This document shows, in pieces, positions 7,764 to 17,209 of a stretch of 64,000 nucleotides of DNA. The position numbers were made by a program, and so were the translations under genes. Every line of letters starts with the position of its first letter. Within the stretch, counting starts at the first letter, position 1. Below the pieces are notes generated by a model. The model saw only the letters and a list, made by a program, of their open reading frames with translations. It was not told the DNA's origin and searched no databases. The DNA is from JBCFBK01 sp038562555 (GTDB lineage: Bacteria > Bacteroidota > Bacteroidia > Bacteroidales > Prolixibacteraceae). The stretch covers positions 1 to 64,000 of the forward strand of contig JBCFBK010000033.1 in assembly GCA_038562555.1 (NCBI GenBank), read 5' to 3'.

Positions 7764-8663
7764 ATGAAAAGAAATTATGCATTCATGATCATTACCGCAT
7801 TGGTCTTGCTAGTAAGTTCATGCAAGCCTTTTTATCATTGCGGCGAGGAAAGGCCGAAGAGGCTCAGCGCCTCAAAACGGGTGATTGCTGTTCTGGATGA
7901 ACGGGACAGCTTGTGTGAAACGGTTGAACAAAGGGAAAATGAGATCCTTGCTCTAAATGGAAAAATTTCCGGTTTGAGGCAAGACACTACGGGTCTGGGA
8001 AGAACACTCCGTGATACGAAAAAAAAATACGATGCCCTTGCCAACGAGAATCTTACCCAGGCCGAAGAATTTAATATGGCGATGAAGCAAAAGGGTGATG
8101 AACTCACTGAAAAAGAGAACCTGCTGATTGAACGGGAAAGAGCGTTAAACGAACTTCAGGCGGAGCTGGCCCGGCGGGATTCCATAACGAAACGGCTGAA
8201 CGATGTTTTACGCGATGCGTTGCTCAGTTTTCAGTCGGACGAGTTATCGGTCGAAGTAAAAAACGGTAAAGTATATGTGTCCATGTCCGATAAGCTGTTG
8301 TTCAGATCGGGCAGCGCGAGCATCGAAGACAAAGGGAAGGAAGCAATCCGCGTACTGGCAGATGTCCTGGATAAAAATAAGGATATTGACATCCTGATCG
8401 AAGGACATACCGATACCATACCGATTAAAACCGCTGTTTACAAGGATAACTGGGATTTAAGCGTGGCGCGGGCAACTTCAATTGTCCGGATTTTGACCAA
8501 TGAATACCAGATTTCACCGTTACGTCTCACCGCTTCCGGAAAAGGTGAATATGCGCCAAAAGCGTCTATTGATACCGAAGAGGGAAGGGCAAGGAACAGG
8601 CGAACAGAGATTATCTTGTCTCCCAAGCTCAATGAAATTATGAAATTGCTGGAAACAAGTTAA
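7764..8663 (+). CDS. OmpA-family lipoprotein with coiled coil
   Basis: Starting at ATG 7764 (MKRNYAFMIITALVLLVSSC) the protein has 299 residues with a lipobox Cys at about 20. Residues 45-150 are a long heptad-like coiled coil (repeated Glu/Lys/Leu, RDTKKKYDAL, ENLLIERERALNELQAEL). The C-terminal 160-295 is an OmpA peptidoglycan-binding domain with FRSGSASIEDKGKEAI, ILIEGHTDTIP, NWDLSVARATSIVRIL and GRARNRRTEI. Such proteins tether the outer membrane to peptidoglycan. The longer frame from 7530 is rejected because the signal peptide would be internal. Confidence 0.9.
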   Translation: MKRNYAFMIITALVLLVSSCKPFYHCGEERPKRLSASKRVIAVLDERDSLCETVEQRENEILALNGKISGLRQDTTGLGRTLRDTKKKYDALANENLTQAEEFNMAMKQKGDELTEKENLLIERERALNELQAELARRDSITKRLNDVLRDALLSFQSDELSVEVKNGKVYVSMSDKLLFRSGSASIEDKGKEAIRVLADVLDKNKDIDILIEGHTDTIPIKTAVYKDNWDLSVARATSIVRILTNEYQISPLRLTASGKGEYAPKASIDTEEGRARNRRTEIILSPKLNEIMKLLETS

Positions 8664-8758
8664 ACGAACAAAACAAATTTAGCTTATTTTTAGCTGTTGA
8701 TTGATTCCAGAAACCAGGTATCATTTTGTCCAGTCTGATAAACTAAGCTTAATTGACG

Positions 8759-10747
8759 ATGAAACGAATCACTTTTCCATCTTATCTGTTTTTGGCAGCG
8801 CTAACCTTTCTGCTGGTTGTCTGCACACAGCCTCTTACTGCCAATGTCAGCATGCCTTCATTTTTTACTGATAACATGGTGTTTCAGCAGCAATCTGATG
8901 TTCCGGTCTGGGGCAATGCCGAAGCCGGTGAGAACATCACCGTGACTACCTCCTGGAATAACCGGACATACACGGCAATTGCAGGCAGCGACGGAAAGTG
9001 GACGGTTAAGGTTCAGACGCCGGAGGCGGGCTATACCCCTTATGAGATGAGCATTAAAGGCAGAAATACGATTCAATTGAAAAATATCCTGATTGGTGAA
9101 GTCTGGGTTTGTTCCGGGCAGTCGAATATGGAAATGCCGCTTGCAGGATGGGGGAAAGTGCTGAATTACGAGAAAGAGATTGCAGATGCCAATTATCCTT
9201 CCATCCGGTTATTGCGCGTGGCCAATACCTGCACCAGTCAGCCGCAGTCAACGGCCAAACTGGAGGGGCCAGGTTGGGTGGAATGCTCGCCTGCAACGAT
9301 TCCTGAGTTTTCATCGGTCGCTTATTTATTTGCACGCGATATTCTGAAAAGCCAAAATATACCCGTCGGACTGATCGACACAAACTGGGGCGGCACGGTG
9401 GCAGAAGCATGGACAAGCGCCTCCACCCTGAAGCTGATGCCAGATTTTGCCGCTGCTGTGACGGAGATCGAGGCGATGAATGAAGAAGAAGGCGTTAAAG
9501 CTTATCCCGGAAAGCTTGCGGCCTGGGAGGATAAGGTCGAAGCTGCCGATCTGGGTTATTCGGACGGAAAGGCCGTATGGGCTGCTGCCGGTCTCGACGA
9601 TTCAGGCTGGGACAGCATGCATCTGCCCGGACTTTGGGAGGAAAAAATGCCCGGATTTGACGGGATTGTCTGGTTCAGAAAAACAATCACTTTGCCGGCT
9701 TCCCAGCGTGGCAAAGAATTAACACTAAGCCTGGATGTGATCGATGACAACGAACGCACGTTTTGCAATGGAGAACTGATTGGCGCTACCTCCGGGTATA
9801 ATCAGCAACGCATCTATAAAATCCCGGCGCGGCTTACAAAGAGCGGAACACTGCAGCTTGCCGTGTGGGTGATGGATACAGGCGGTGGTGGCGGAATATA
9901 CGGCGATACCGCCAAATTGTTCCTGGCGGCGGGAGCAGATAAAATCACTCTTTCGGGCGACTGGAAATACAAAGCCGGTGCCGACTTAAAAACGCTCCCT
10001 CCGGTGCCGCAGGACCCCGGGGGCAACCCGAACCGTCCATCGGTCTTATATAATGCCATGATCCATCCGCTTGTTCCTTTCACGATCAGGGGAGCGATCT
10101 GGTATCAGGGTGAATCGAATGCCGGCCGGGCTTATCAGTACCGCGACCTGTTCCCCCTGATGATCAAAGACTGGCGGGAAAAGTGGAATACGGAGATCGC
10201 CTTTTATTTTGTGCAGCTTGCCAACTTTATGAACAAGGACAAGGAACCGGTGGAGTCGGCATGGGCCGAGCTTCGGGAGGCGCAAACCATGGCGCTGCAT
10301 CTTGCTCATACCGGAATGGCAGTGACAATCGATATTGGTGATTCCCAGGATATTCATCCCAAGAACAAACAGGAAGTCGGCCATCGGCTGGCATTAGCTG
10401 CCCGGGCAAACACCTACGGTGAGAAAATTGATTATTCGGGCCCGCTGTATGAGACCTACCGGAGTGAGACCGGTCAGATCCGGCTTTCGTTCCGCTTTAA
10501 CGAAGGTTTAAAGTCGGCCGACGGAAAAACATTGGCCGGCTTTGCGGTTGCCGGCCCGGATCGTAAGTTCTATTGGGCCGAAGCCGTTATTGAAGGAAAT
10601 GAGGTGGTGGTCCGTTCACCGAAGGTAAAGCATCCGCTGGCCGTCCGTTATGCCTGGGCGAATAACCCTGATTGTAACCTGACCAACCGCAGCGGGTTGC
10701 CTGCTTCGCCTTTCCGCACCGACCAATGGCCGGGAGTGACAAAATAA
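8759..10747 (+). CDS. Sialate O-acetylesterase (SGNH family)
   Basis: The protein (662 aa from ATG 8759; a TTG two codons earlier is less likely) has a signal peptide, an N-terminal beta-domain (residues 30-105), and an SGNH esterase domain split by an insertion. Catalytic features are CSGQSNMEMPL near 118-128, WYQGESN near 446, and DIGDSQDIHPKNK near 525-537 with the active-site His. Between them, about 290-400, lies a jelly-roll insertion like that of GH2 enzymes (WDSMHLPGLWE..WFRKTITLP). The predicted reaction is removal of O-acetyl groups from sialic acids or other acetylated glycans in the periplasm. It is followed 54 bp downstream by a GH92 gene, suggesting joint action on glycans. Confidence 0.9.
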   Translation: MKRITFPSYLFLAALTFLLVVCTQPLTANVSMPSFFTDNMVFQQQSDVPVWGNAEAGENITVTTSWNNRTYTAIAGSDGKWTVKVQTPEAGYTPYEMSIKGRNTIQLKNILIGEVWVCSGQSNMEMPLAGWGKVLNYEKEIADANYPSIRLLRVANTCTSQPQSTAKLEGPGWVECSPATIPEFSSVAYLFARDILKSQNIPVGLIDTNWGGTVAEAWTSASTLKLMPDFAAAVTEIEAMNEEEGVKAYPGKLAAWEDKVEAADLGYSDGKAVWAAAGLDDSGWDSMHLPGLWEEKMPGFDGIVWFRKTITLPASQRGKELTLSLDVIDDNERTFCNGELIGATSGYNQQRIYKIPARLTKSGTLQLAVWVMDTGGGGGIYGDTAKLFLAAGADKITLSGDWKYKAGADLKTLPPVPQDPGGNPNRPSVLYNAMIHPLVPFTIRGAIWYQGESNAGRAYQYRDLFPLMIKDWREKWNTEIAFYFVQLANFMNKDKEPVESAWAELREAQTMALHLAHTGMAVTIDIGDSQDIHPKNKQEVGHRLALAARANTYGEKIDYSGPLYETYRSETGQIRLSFRFNEGLKSADGKTLAGFAVAGPDRKFYWAEAVIEGNEVVVRSPKVKHPLAVRYAWANNPDCNLTNRSGLPASPFRTDQWPGVTK

Positions 10748-10801
10748 CGAAATTACAGCAGACAATGGGTGTATGTGCCCTGCAACGAAATAATTTTTAT
10801 T

Positions 10802-13132
10802 ATGCAACGCATCATTATATTTTTTGTAATCGTGTTGGCCTTTTTTTTATCCGGACGGGCTCAGAACCATCCGCTCTTGCAGGAGGTTGATCCGAACATC
10901 GGGGCAGCCCATTCGCGATGGTTCTTTTACACACCTGCCTCCAACCCGTTTGGGATGGCGAAACCGGCCGCTTCCACCAATGGGCACTACGGAAACAAAT
11001 CGGGATGGGAAGCCACCGGTTATGATCAGCGTCATACATCGATCGAAGGATTTGTCAATTTTCACGAATTCCAGATCGGTGGCGTATCGCTGATGCCGAC
11101 AACGGGAATATTACAGACCATACCCGGAACACTTGAAAATCCGGATGAGGGTTACCGTTCCCGTTTTTCCCGTCAGACTGAGCACGCCGAACCCGGTTAT
11201 TACCGGGTAAAGCTGGATGATTACGGAATTACTGCCGAACTCACCTCCACTCCCCGTGTAGCCTTTCATCGTTATACCTTCCCTGAAGCAAAAGAAGCGC
11301 ACCTTATCTTTGACATTGGCAATCGCCAGGGCGAGAGCGGCGCCGTTGCCGATGCTTTTGTGCGAAAAGTCACCGATAAGGAGTTGGAAGGCTTTGTCTT
11401 TACCCTTCCGGAATACGTGAAGAACTACCAGCCCGGCTCCATGGTCAAAATGTACTTTGTCGCCCGGTTCGATCAAACGCCCACGGGCTTCGGGACTTTT
11501 AAGGGGAGCCGCATGAATAAGGGGAGCGAGTCGGCCCAGGGTACGGGCTGCGGCATGTACCTCGATTTTAATACCACAGCAGGTGAAGCCATAACCGTTA
11601 AAATAGGCCTTTCTTATACGACTATCGCACATGCCCGTCTTAATCTGGAAACCGAAGCTGATACGCTGGATTTTAATGCAGCACGTGCTAAAGCGCAGGA
11701 ATACTGGGAACAAATGCTTGGACGGATCAGGGTTGAAGGAGGCTTAAAGGCCGACCGTAAAAAATTCTATACTGGCCTTTACCATGCACTCCTGGGGCGC
11801 GGACTTGCCAGTGATGTGAACGGTGCCTATATGAAAAACAACGGTACGGTGGGGCAGGTTCCCCTGAACGCGGAAGGGGAACCCTTGTATCATCACTACA
11901 ATACCGATGCCGTCTGGGGCGCTTTTTGGAACCTGACGCAGCTTTGGGCTATGGCCTATCCTGATTATTTCAATGAATTCGTGAATTGTCAGCTCGATAT
12001 TTACCGCGACTGCGGCTGGTTGGCCGATGGTGTTGCCACATCGAAATTCGTTTCGGGAGTCGGGACCAACTTCATGGGACAAGTCATTGCTTCCGCCTTT
12101 AACCGCGGTATCCGCAACTATGACATAAACGAAGCCTTCAAGGCGGTCAGACGAAATGAACTGGACTGGCAAAACCGGCCTCAGGGTGTAGGTAAATTGG
12201 ATACAAAGATTTTTTGCGAACTGGGGTATGTTCCCTTTGATTCCATCGACTCCTACTATACCGGATCGTCGGCCGATGCCTCCAAATTTTCGGCTTCCCA
12301 CACGCTGGAATACAGTTTCAGCGCCTATGCGGCGGCGCAGATGGCTCAATCGCTTAGCAGGCAGGCTGATTATGAGCGGTTTATGGACCTTTCAAAAGGA
12401 TGGGAAAAATTATTTGATGATCAGACCGGCTTTATCCGGCCCCGCGATGCCAAAGGGAATTTTATCGGTAAATTCAATCCGATGGAAGCCTGGAGAGGCT
12501 ACCAGGAAGGAAATGCCTATCAGTATACCTTTTATGTGCCGCACGATCCGGAAGGTTTGATCAGCCGGGTGGGAAAAGAAAAGTTCAATGAGCGGCTGAA
12601 CGATTTGTTTGAAAAGGCTTCAACGACCGGATTCGGAGGCGGAAAGACCATCGATGCCTTTGCCGGATTGGAAAATGTATATAACCACGGCAATCAGCCC
12701 AGCCTGCACATCGCCTGGCTTTTTAATTTTTCGGGCGCCCCCCGACTGACGCAGAAGTGGGTACGGCAGATTTGCAATGCGTTTTACGGAACCGACGGCA
12801 TTCACGGCTATGGTTACGGGCAGGATGAGGACCAGGGACAGCTTGGCGCCTGGTTTGTGCTGGCCGGAATGGGGCTTTTCGATGTAAAGGGGGGAAGTGA
12901 TGCTTCGCCTTCCATCCAGTTGGCAACGCCCCTTTTTCAGAAAGTCACCATCAGCCTTCATCCGGATTATTATTCCGGAAAGGCGTTCGTGATCCGCGTT
13001 AAGGGAAATCCTTCTGACGAAATTTACATCCGTTCGGTCCGGTTAAACGGTCAAAAGCTGAATTCTTTTCAATTTCCCTGGAATGATTTTGTCAAAGGCG
13101 GCGAACTGATCCTGGAAACATCAGACCGGTAA
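10802..13132 (+). CDS. GH92 family glycoside hydrolase (alpha-mannosidase-like)
   Basis: From ATG 10802 (MQRIIIFFVIVLAFFLSGRAQ) the protein has 776 residues with a clear signal peptide, starting with DPNIGAAHSRWFFYTPASNPFGM. The GH92 catalytic region is recognisable in GNQPSLHIAWLFNFSGAP, the segment WVRQICNAFYG and YGQDEDQGQLGAWFVLAGMG near 665-690, where typical members read GNDDxGQ. GH92 enzymes are calcium-dependent inverting exo-alpha-mannosidases. The changed acid/base loop (QDEDQGQ) means the linkage preference is uncertain. The frame is open 11 codons upstream from a GTG, but that would displace the signal peptide. It is probably co-transcribed with the sialate esterase. Its stop is 3 bp from the convergent transporter gene. 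Confidence 0.88.
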   Translation: MQRIIIFFVIVLAFFLSGRAQNHPLLQEVDPNIGAAHSRWFFYTPASNPFGMAKPAASTNGHYGNKSGWEATGYDQRHTSIEGFVNFHEFQIGGVSLMPTTGILQTIPGTLENPDEGYRSRFSRQTEHAEPGYYRVKLDDYGITAELTSTPRVAFHRYTFPEAKEAHLIFDIGNRQGESGAVADAFVRKVTDKELEGFVFTLPEYVKNYQPGSMVKMYFVARFDQTPTGFGTFKGSRMNKGSESAQGTGCGMYLDFNTTAGEAITVKIGLSYTTIAHARLNLETEADTLDFNAARAKAQEYWEQMLGRIRVEGGLKADRKKFYTGLYHALLGRGLASDVNGAYMKNNGTVGQVPLNAEGEPLYHHYNTDAVWGAFWNLTQLWAMAYPDYFNEFVNCQLDIYRDCGWLADGVATSKFVSGVGTNFMGQVIASAFNRGIRNYDINEAFKAVRRNELDWQNRPQGVGKLDTKIFCELGYVPFDSIDSYYTGSSADASKFSASHTLEYSFSAYAAAQMAQSLSRQADYERFMDLSKGWEKLFDDQTGFIRPRDAKGNFIGKFNPMEAWRGYQEGNAYQYTFYVPHDPEGLISRVGKEKFNERLNDLFEKASTTGFGGGKTIDAFAGLENVYNHGNQPSLHIAWLFNFSGAPRLTQKWVRQICNAFYGTDGIHGYGYGQDEDQGQLGAWFVLAGMGLFDVKGGSDASPSIQLATPLFQKVTISLHPDYYSGKAFVIRVKGNPSDEIYIRSVRLNGQKLNSFQFPWNDFVKGGELILETSDR

Positions 13133-13135
13133 GCA

Positions 13136-14065
13136 TTAAATATCCGACAGAACATCGTTGCTGCTCCGCTTTTTGGCATGCCAATGCAATTGCAGCGAGT
13201 TTGCGGTATTGTGGCAAAGAATATAGGATATCGGAGCGATCGAGGTGATCGGATCGAGGTAAGTGACGGCCATCCAGAAAATCAGAACGGTATTTTTCTG
13301 TCCCATTCCCTGGGTTCCGGCAACAGGTTCACCATAGCTTGCTCCCAGCGTATGACCAATCAGGAATTGCGCAGCACAGGCAACCGCGGCAATCAACGCA
13401 AGCCCGATTTCCATGGGAATCTGCGAGGACGGCTGGCTGACCACGAACGTGGTGGCGCGGCCAACGAGCAGGACCATAGAGAAGGCCCACAGGTAAAATG
13501 AAATATTCTGCCGTTCTTTCAGCGCAGCGTGTACCTTTGGTATGAATCGTTTAAAAAAAAGAGCTGCAAAGAACGGAAGGATGATCATGGGAAAAACCTG
13601 CCGGCTGATTATCCCGATGGAAGTTAAAAACGGCATAGCGGTATTCGTACCAATCAGCGAAAAGATAAACGGCGAAAGAATGGCAACGGTAATGCTGCTG
13701 AACAGGCTGTAGGTCACGACCACCGCGATACTGCCGCCAAGCATGGCCGTAATGACCGGCGCTGCTGTAGCGGTAGGTCCAAAGAAGCAAATGAATGCCC
13801 CTTGGGCAAAAGCAGGGTTAAACCACGCAAAGGCGGCGTAGCCAAGCGCTGCAAGAGCCATCTGAACGCCAAGCATGCGGTAGTGCAAGCCGGAGAGTCT
13901 GATGTCTTTAACCGGCAACCTGCAATAAGGCACCAGGAGCATGATGAAAATTAAAAAGGGAGTCAGTTGATTTAACGTGGCAGTCGTTTCAGGAAACAGC
14001 AAACCCATCAGAATACCGGTGATCATGGCCGCCGGCAGGATCCTTGTTTTCGTCTTTTGTGTCAT
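13136..14065 (-). CDS. SBF-like (bile acid:sodium symporter superfamily) transporter
   Basis: A 309-residue, very hydrophobic protein with about nine or ten membrane helices and no signal peptide. The repeat-like motifs FFGPTATAAPVITAMLGGS in the first half and GQKNTVLIFWMAVTYLDP in the second half match the unwound-helix regions of the BART/SBF fold. Substrate cannot be read from sequence; Bacteroidota homologues are annotated simply as transporters. It ends 3 bp from the convergent GH92 stop, so the two share a tail-to-tail junction with no visible terminator. A TAnnTTTG box lies about 70 bp upstream. Confidence 0.75.
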   Translation of the reverse strand: MTQKTKTRILPAAMITGILMGLLFPETTATLNQLTPFLIFIMLLVPYCRLPVKDIRLSGLHYRMLGVQMALAALGYAAFAWFNPAFAQGAFICFFGPTATAAPVITAMLGGSIAVVVTYSLFSSITVAILSPFIFSLIGTNTAMPFLTSIGIISRQVFPMIILPFFAALFFKRFIPKVHAALKERQNISFYLWAFSMVLLVGRATTFVVSQPSSQIPMEIGLALIAAVACAAQFLIGHTLGASYGEPVAGTQGMGQKNTVLIFWMAVTYLDPITSIAPISYILCHNTANSLQLHWHAKKRSSNDVLSDI

Positions 14066-14132
14066 ATCGCTTCAGTTTGCCGTACATCGTCAGATGCACA
14101 GCGTCCCTCCCGTCTTGTTGTATTTGCGTCGG

Positions 14133-14140
14133 CAAAGGTA
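14133..14140 (-). promoter_or_regulatory. Possible -7 box (TACCTTTG) of the SBF-like transporter gene
   Basis: The minus strand reads TACCTTTG, a full TAnnTTTG match, 68 bp upstream of the transporter ATG. The -33 partner is not clear. Confidence 0.4.
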
Positions 14141-14259
14141 ACAAGCATGTTTGGAAATAGCCAGATTGGTCCGGGAAATGATTCCCGTATTTGACAAAAA
14201 GTGATCACGTTTGTTTATAAAAGCGTGCGCTTATCCGTGTTAATTTAAATGATTTTGAT

Positions 14260-14859
14260 ATGCGAAATCCGGAGAATGTATTTTTGGATCAGATTAGTTT
14301 CGAACCCTTGTCCAGCTCCAATTGGGGTGCGTTTGTTCAGCTTTTTGGTGAAAAAGGAGCCTGTGGAAATTGCTGGTGTATGTATTACCGTCTTTCAAAA
14401 GCAGATTATAACGAAGGGAAGCACAACGGTAGGAACCGCGATGCGATGAAAGAGCTCGTTATGCAGGGCAGGCCGACCGGGATCCTGGGTTTTTATGAAG
14501 AGCAGCCCATTGGCTGGTGTGCCTTCGCTCCCCGGGAAGACTATATCAGGCTGGAGCGCTCGAGGGTGCATAAGCGCATCGATCAGCTTGCAGTCTGGTC
14601 AATTACCTGCTTTTTTGTGGATAAAAGCTTCAGGCGTCATGGGGTATCGGTGGCGCTGCTGAAAGGAGTGATCAGCTATGCCAGGGAAAAAGGAATCAAA
14701 GTGATTGAAGCCTATCCGGCAATCCCGACAAAAGAACCTCTTCCCGATTCCTTTGTCTGGGTTGGTCTGTACAGTGCTTTTGAAAAGGTAGGTTTTAAAA
14801 TTGTTGACCGGACTTCTCCGAACAGGCCCATGGTTCGCTGCTATACAGACAAAGCATAA
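14260..14859 (+). CDS. GNAT family N-acetyltransferase
   Basis: A 199-residue cytoplasmic protein. The central region shows the GNAT fold: ILGFYEEQPIGWCAFAPRE (beta strands around 75-95), ITCFFVDKSFRRHGVSVALL (about 125-145, the acetyl-CoA pyrophosphate loop, here RRHGVS instead of the usual RxxGxG/A) and VIEAYPAI. The N-terminus is cysteine-rich (GACGNCWCMYYR at about 32-43), a trait of a subgroup of Bacteroidota and Firmicutes GNAT proteins. The acceptor is unknown. It stands alone on the plus strand and is convergent with the membrane protein at 14871. Confidence 0.82.
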   Translation: MRNPENVFLDQISFEPLSSSNWGAFVQLFGEKGACGNCWCMYYRLSKADYNEGKHNGRNRDAMKELVMQGRPTGILGFYEEQPIGWCAFAPREDYIRLERSRVHKRIDQLAVWSITCFFVDKSFRRHGVSVALLKGVISYAREKGIKVIEAYPAIPTKEPLPDSFVWVGLYSAFEKVGFKIVDRTSPNRPMVRCYTDKA

Positions 14860-14870
14860 ATAATGACTGG

Positions 14871-17009
14871 CTAAGCCGATGCCGTACCTTCGAGGTATCT
14901 GAAAAACGCATCGTTTACCCAAAGTGCAGAAGCTGATAAATCCAGCTCTCCCGATTCATTCTTTAACCAGGTCATAACAGTTTCCGCATTGTCTTCCTTG
15001 CAATAGGTGTGCACCACATGCGTTTGGTCGCTCAGAGCAAGGTTGGTGATTTTATAATACCCATCGACGGGTACTTCGGAGCAGTACAGGGGTTGATACC
15101 ACGAGTCGAACAGAAGATTCCGCCGGTCTTCGTTCTCTCGTTTTGCAAAGGCCTCAATGATCTCCCGGAAGCGATTTCGTTGCTCCCGTGAAGCAAATTC
15201 CATGACTACATCGAACTCGTTCTTGTGAGCGATGGAAAAACCACCGTCTATTGTTTCCAGGTTCAGATCGGGTGTTTTCTCCCAGTCGTCGAGATAAAGG
15301 AACGATGAACGTTTTGGTTCCAGCTGAATTTTTGCCTGCAGGTTTTCGCTGACCAGCAGCGCGATTAGTTGTTTAATATGCTTGAAATTGCTGTGGCTGT
15401 ACATGATTTTCAGTTCTTCATCGAAGCGGGCCAGATCATCCCGGTTCTTAATCAGATATCCTGTAACCACCTGCAGGGTGACGGCCCGTTTCATCACCGG
15501 CTCGAGAGTTTTGCTGCTTACACTCCCGGATTTTTCCCATTTGTCCTGTAACTTGCTGATGATATCGTGTTGTGTCACATAGCCAATGTATTTTTTATCG
15601 CTCCGACGGAATGCCTGGATCCTTTCCAACAGGTGAAAGGCAAAGTCGGGGTCCAGCATTGCACGCAGATCCATCACCTTCAACCTTCCTCTGAACACGA
15701 GATTAAGATCGACAGCCAGGGCCAGGGCCTGTTGTTCCTCTTTTGACTTTATTGTCTCCGGTATCCATGGGCCCAGCCCTTCGATACTCTTTTTGATCTT
15801 GGCATCAGAATAGGTGGTTGCGAGTTCTTTCAATCCTCCGGCCGAAACCAACAGGGAAATAGCTGATATGTTGCTGATTTCTCCGGTGCGGGAACAGAAT
15901 TTCTCTCCCTCCGGATTTTCCAGTACATCCTTTCCAAACAAGGAAATAAGAGCAATAATGAAGACATCTGTCCCCGAGTCGCCCGGATCCAGAAATTTCA
16001 TTCTTTTCTTCGTTTCATCCCGGAACAATTTCTGTGTTTCCCAGAGTTTTTCGCTTAGCAGTTTAACCGTGTAACTCAGAATCCCGATCTCATCCTGCCG
16101 GTTGGAGGAACGGAGCAGGCGATCGGCTGATGCAGGGTCACCTTTCAAAACAGTATAGACGGTTTCTTCCAACTGTTTAAGTGGGGTTACAACCATGTTC
16201 GACAACCATACGGAGATGAAAAAGCTGATGATCAACATGGTTACCATCAGCAGTGACCAGTGATTGAAAGTATCTACAAGGGCGTTTCCTCTGCTTATGT
16301 CAAGTTCGGCGGAGGTCAGGTTTTCAGGAAGCGGTTGAAAGTTCAGTGCAAAAATAATCCATGACGAAACGACAAGGAACATAGTCAGGTAGTAATTCGC
16401 CAGGGCTATTTTGATCGGGAAATTTTTTTTCAGACGATTCAGGAACAGCAAGATAGCCGGAAACAGGATAAGCGTTCCCAACACATTGGACAATAAGGCC
16501 GGCAGATAAAAATAACGAAAATTGATAGTCGATGTAAGATGGCTGCCGCCGATACTTTCCATGCTTGCCGCGTAAGCCAGCGACAGTGCGTTGACCAGGG
16601 TCAGAGCCAATACCATGAGCACCATTTGGCCGATGCGGTCGAGTTGCGGATGTTTCCTGTATGGAAACAAACCCATCAGGGCACCGATCAATCCATTGCC
16701 GATCGTCCAGCTTGGCAGATAGGTCAGGCCATAACCAAACAGAAAATCTGTACATAAGTTACCGGCAAATCCGGTAAGAAAACCGAACCAGGGGCCGTAA
16801 AGATACCCTGCCAAAAATATCAATACGATTTGCGGGCGGATATCTACATTGGAGATACCGGGAAGATGTACCCGGACGAAATAATTCAACAGGCTGTATG
16901 TCGCCACGGTCGCTGTAATAACCAATAGCTTTTCCCGTCCGGGTATGGACGTTTTCATCGCAACCGGGACCTCAAAAGCAGAATTGTACTTCATCCTACT
17001 CGTTCTCAT
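14871..17009 (-). CDS. Membrane protein with ECF S-component-like module, HAMP linker and unknown C-terminal region
   Basis: This 712-residue protein begins with a multi-helix membrane region (residues about 25-200). Its segment IVLIFLAGYLYGPWFGFLTG...LCTDFLFGYG...WTIGNGLIGALMGLFPYRK resembles energy-coupling-factor S components (vitamin-uptake ligand binders). A second pair of helices (about 205-275) flanks an extracytoplasmic loop, then comes a HAMP-like linker (VVTPLKQLEETVYTVLKGD...QDEIGILSYTVKLLSEKL). The remaining 380 residues are cytoplasmic and match no domain I recognise; no kinase, cyclase or GGDEF motifs were seen. No ECF ATPase or T component is nearby. ATGs at 16994 and 16958 are alternative starts. 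Function unknown; a ligand-sensing signalling protein is my inference. Confidence 0.65.
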   Translation of the reverse strand: MRTSRMKYNSAFEVPVAMKTSIPGREKLLVITATVATYSLLNYFVRVHLPGISNVDIRPQIVLIFLAGYLYGPWFGFLTGFAGNLCTDFLFGYGLTYLPSWTIGNGLIGALMGLFPYRKHPQLDRIGQMVLMVLALTLVNALSLAYAASMESIGGSHLTSTINFRYFYLPALLSNVLGTLILFPAILLFLNRLKKNFPIKIALANYYLTMFLVVSSWIIFALNFQPLPENLTSAELDISRGNALVDTFNHWSLLMVTMLIISFFISVWLSNMVVTPLKQLEETVYTVLKGDPASADRLLRSSNRQDEIGILSYTVKLLSEKLWETQKLFRDETKKRMKFLDPGDSGTDVFIIALISLFGKDVLENPEGEKFCSRTGEISNISAISLLVSAGGLKELATTYSDAKIKKSIEGLGPWIPETIKSKEEQQALALAVDLNLVFRGRLKVMDLRAMLDPDFAFHLLERIQAFRRSDKKYIGYVTQHDIISKLQDKWEKSGSVSSKTLEPVMKRAVTLQVVTGYLIKNRDDLARFDEELKIMYSHSNFKHIKQLIALLVSENLQAKIQLEPKRSSFLYLDDWEKTPDLNLETIDGGFSIAHKNEFDVVMEFASREQRNRFREIIEAFAKRENEDRRNLLFDSWYQPLYCSEVPVDGYYKITNLALSDQTHVVHTYCKEDNAETVMTWLKNESGELDLSASALWVNDAFFRYLEGTASA

Positions 17010-17209
17010 AGGATACTTGACTTTTTGATCTTTGTATCAAAAGTAGCTTTTCTTCAGAACCTGAACACGGAAGGAGGGAGAAAATTAGTTCAACTTTTCT
17101 CTTAATGCCGCATGTGTTTTTTTCTTATCAACACGATCATTTTATTCCCATACCAGGAAAGCCGGTTCGGCCTGAAATAAATTATCTTTATCTGATTAAT
17201 CCCGCCAGT

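Noticed and set aside
11111..12349. Two roughly 200-codon minus-strand frames inside the GH92 gene
   Set aside because: Shadows of the GH92 coding sequence without recognisable motifs.
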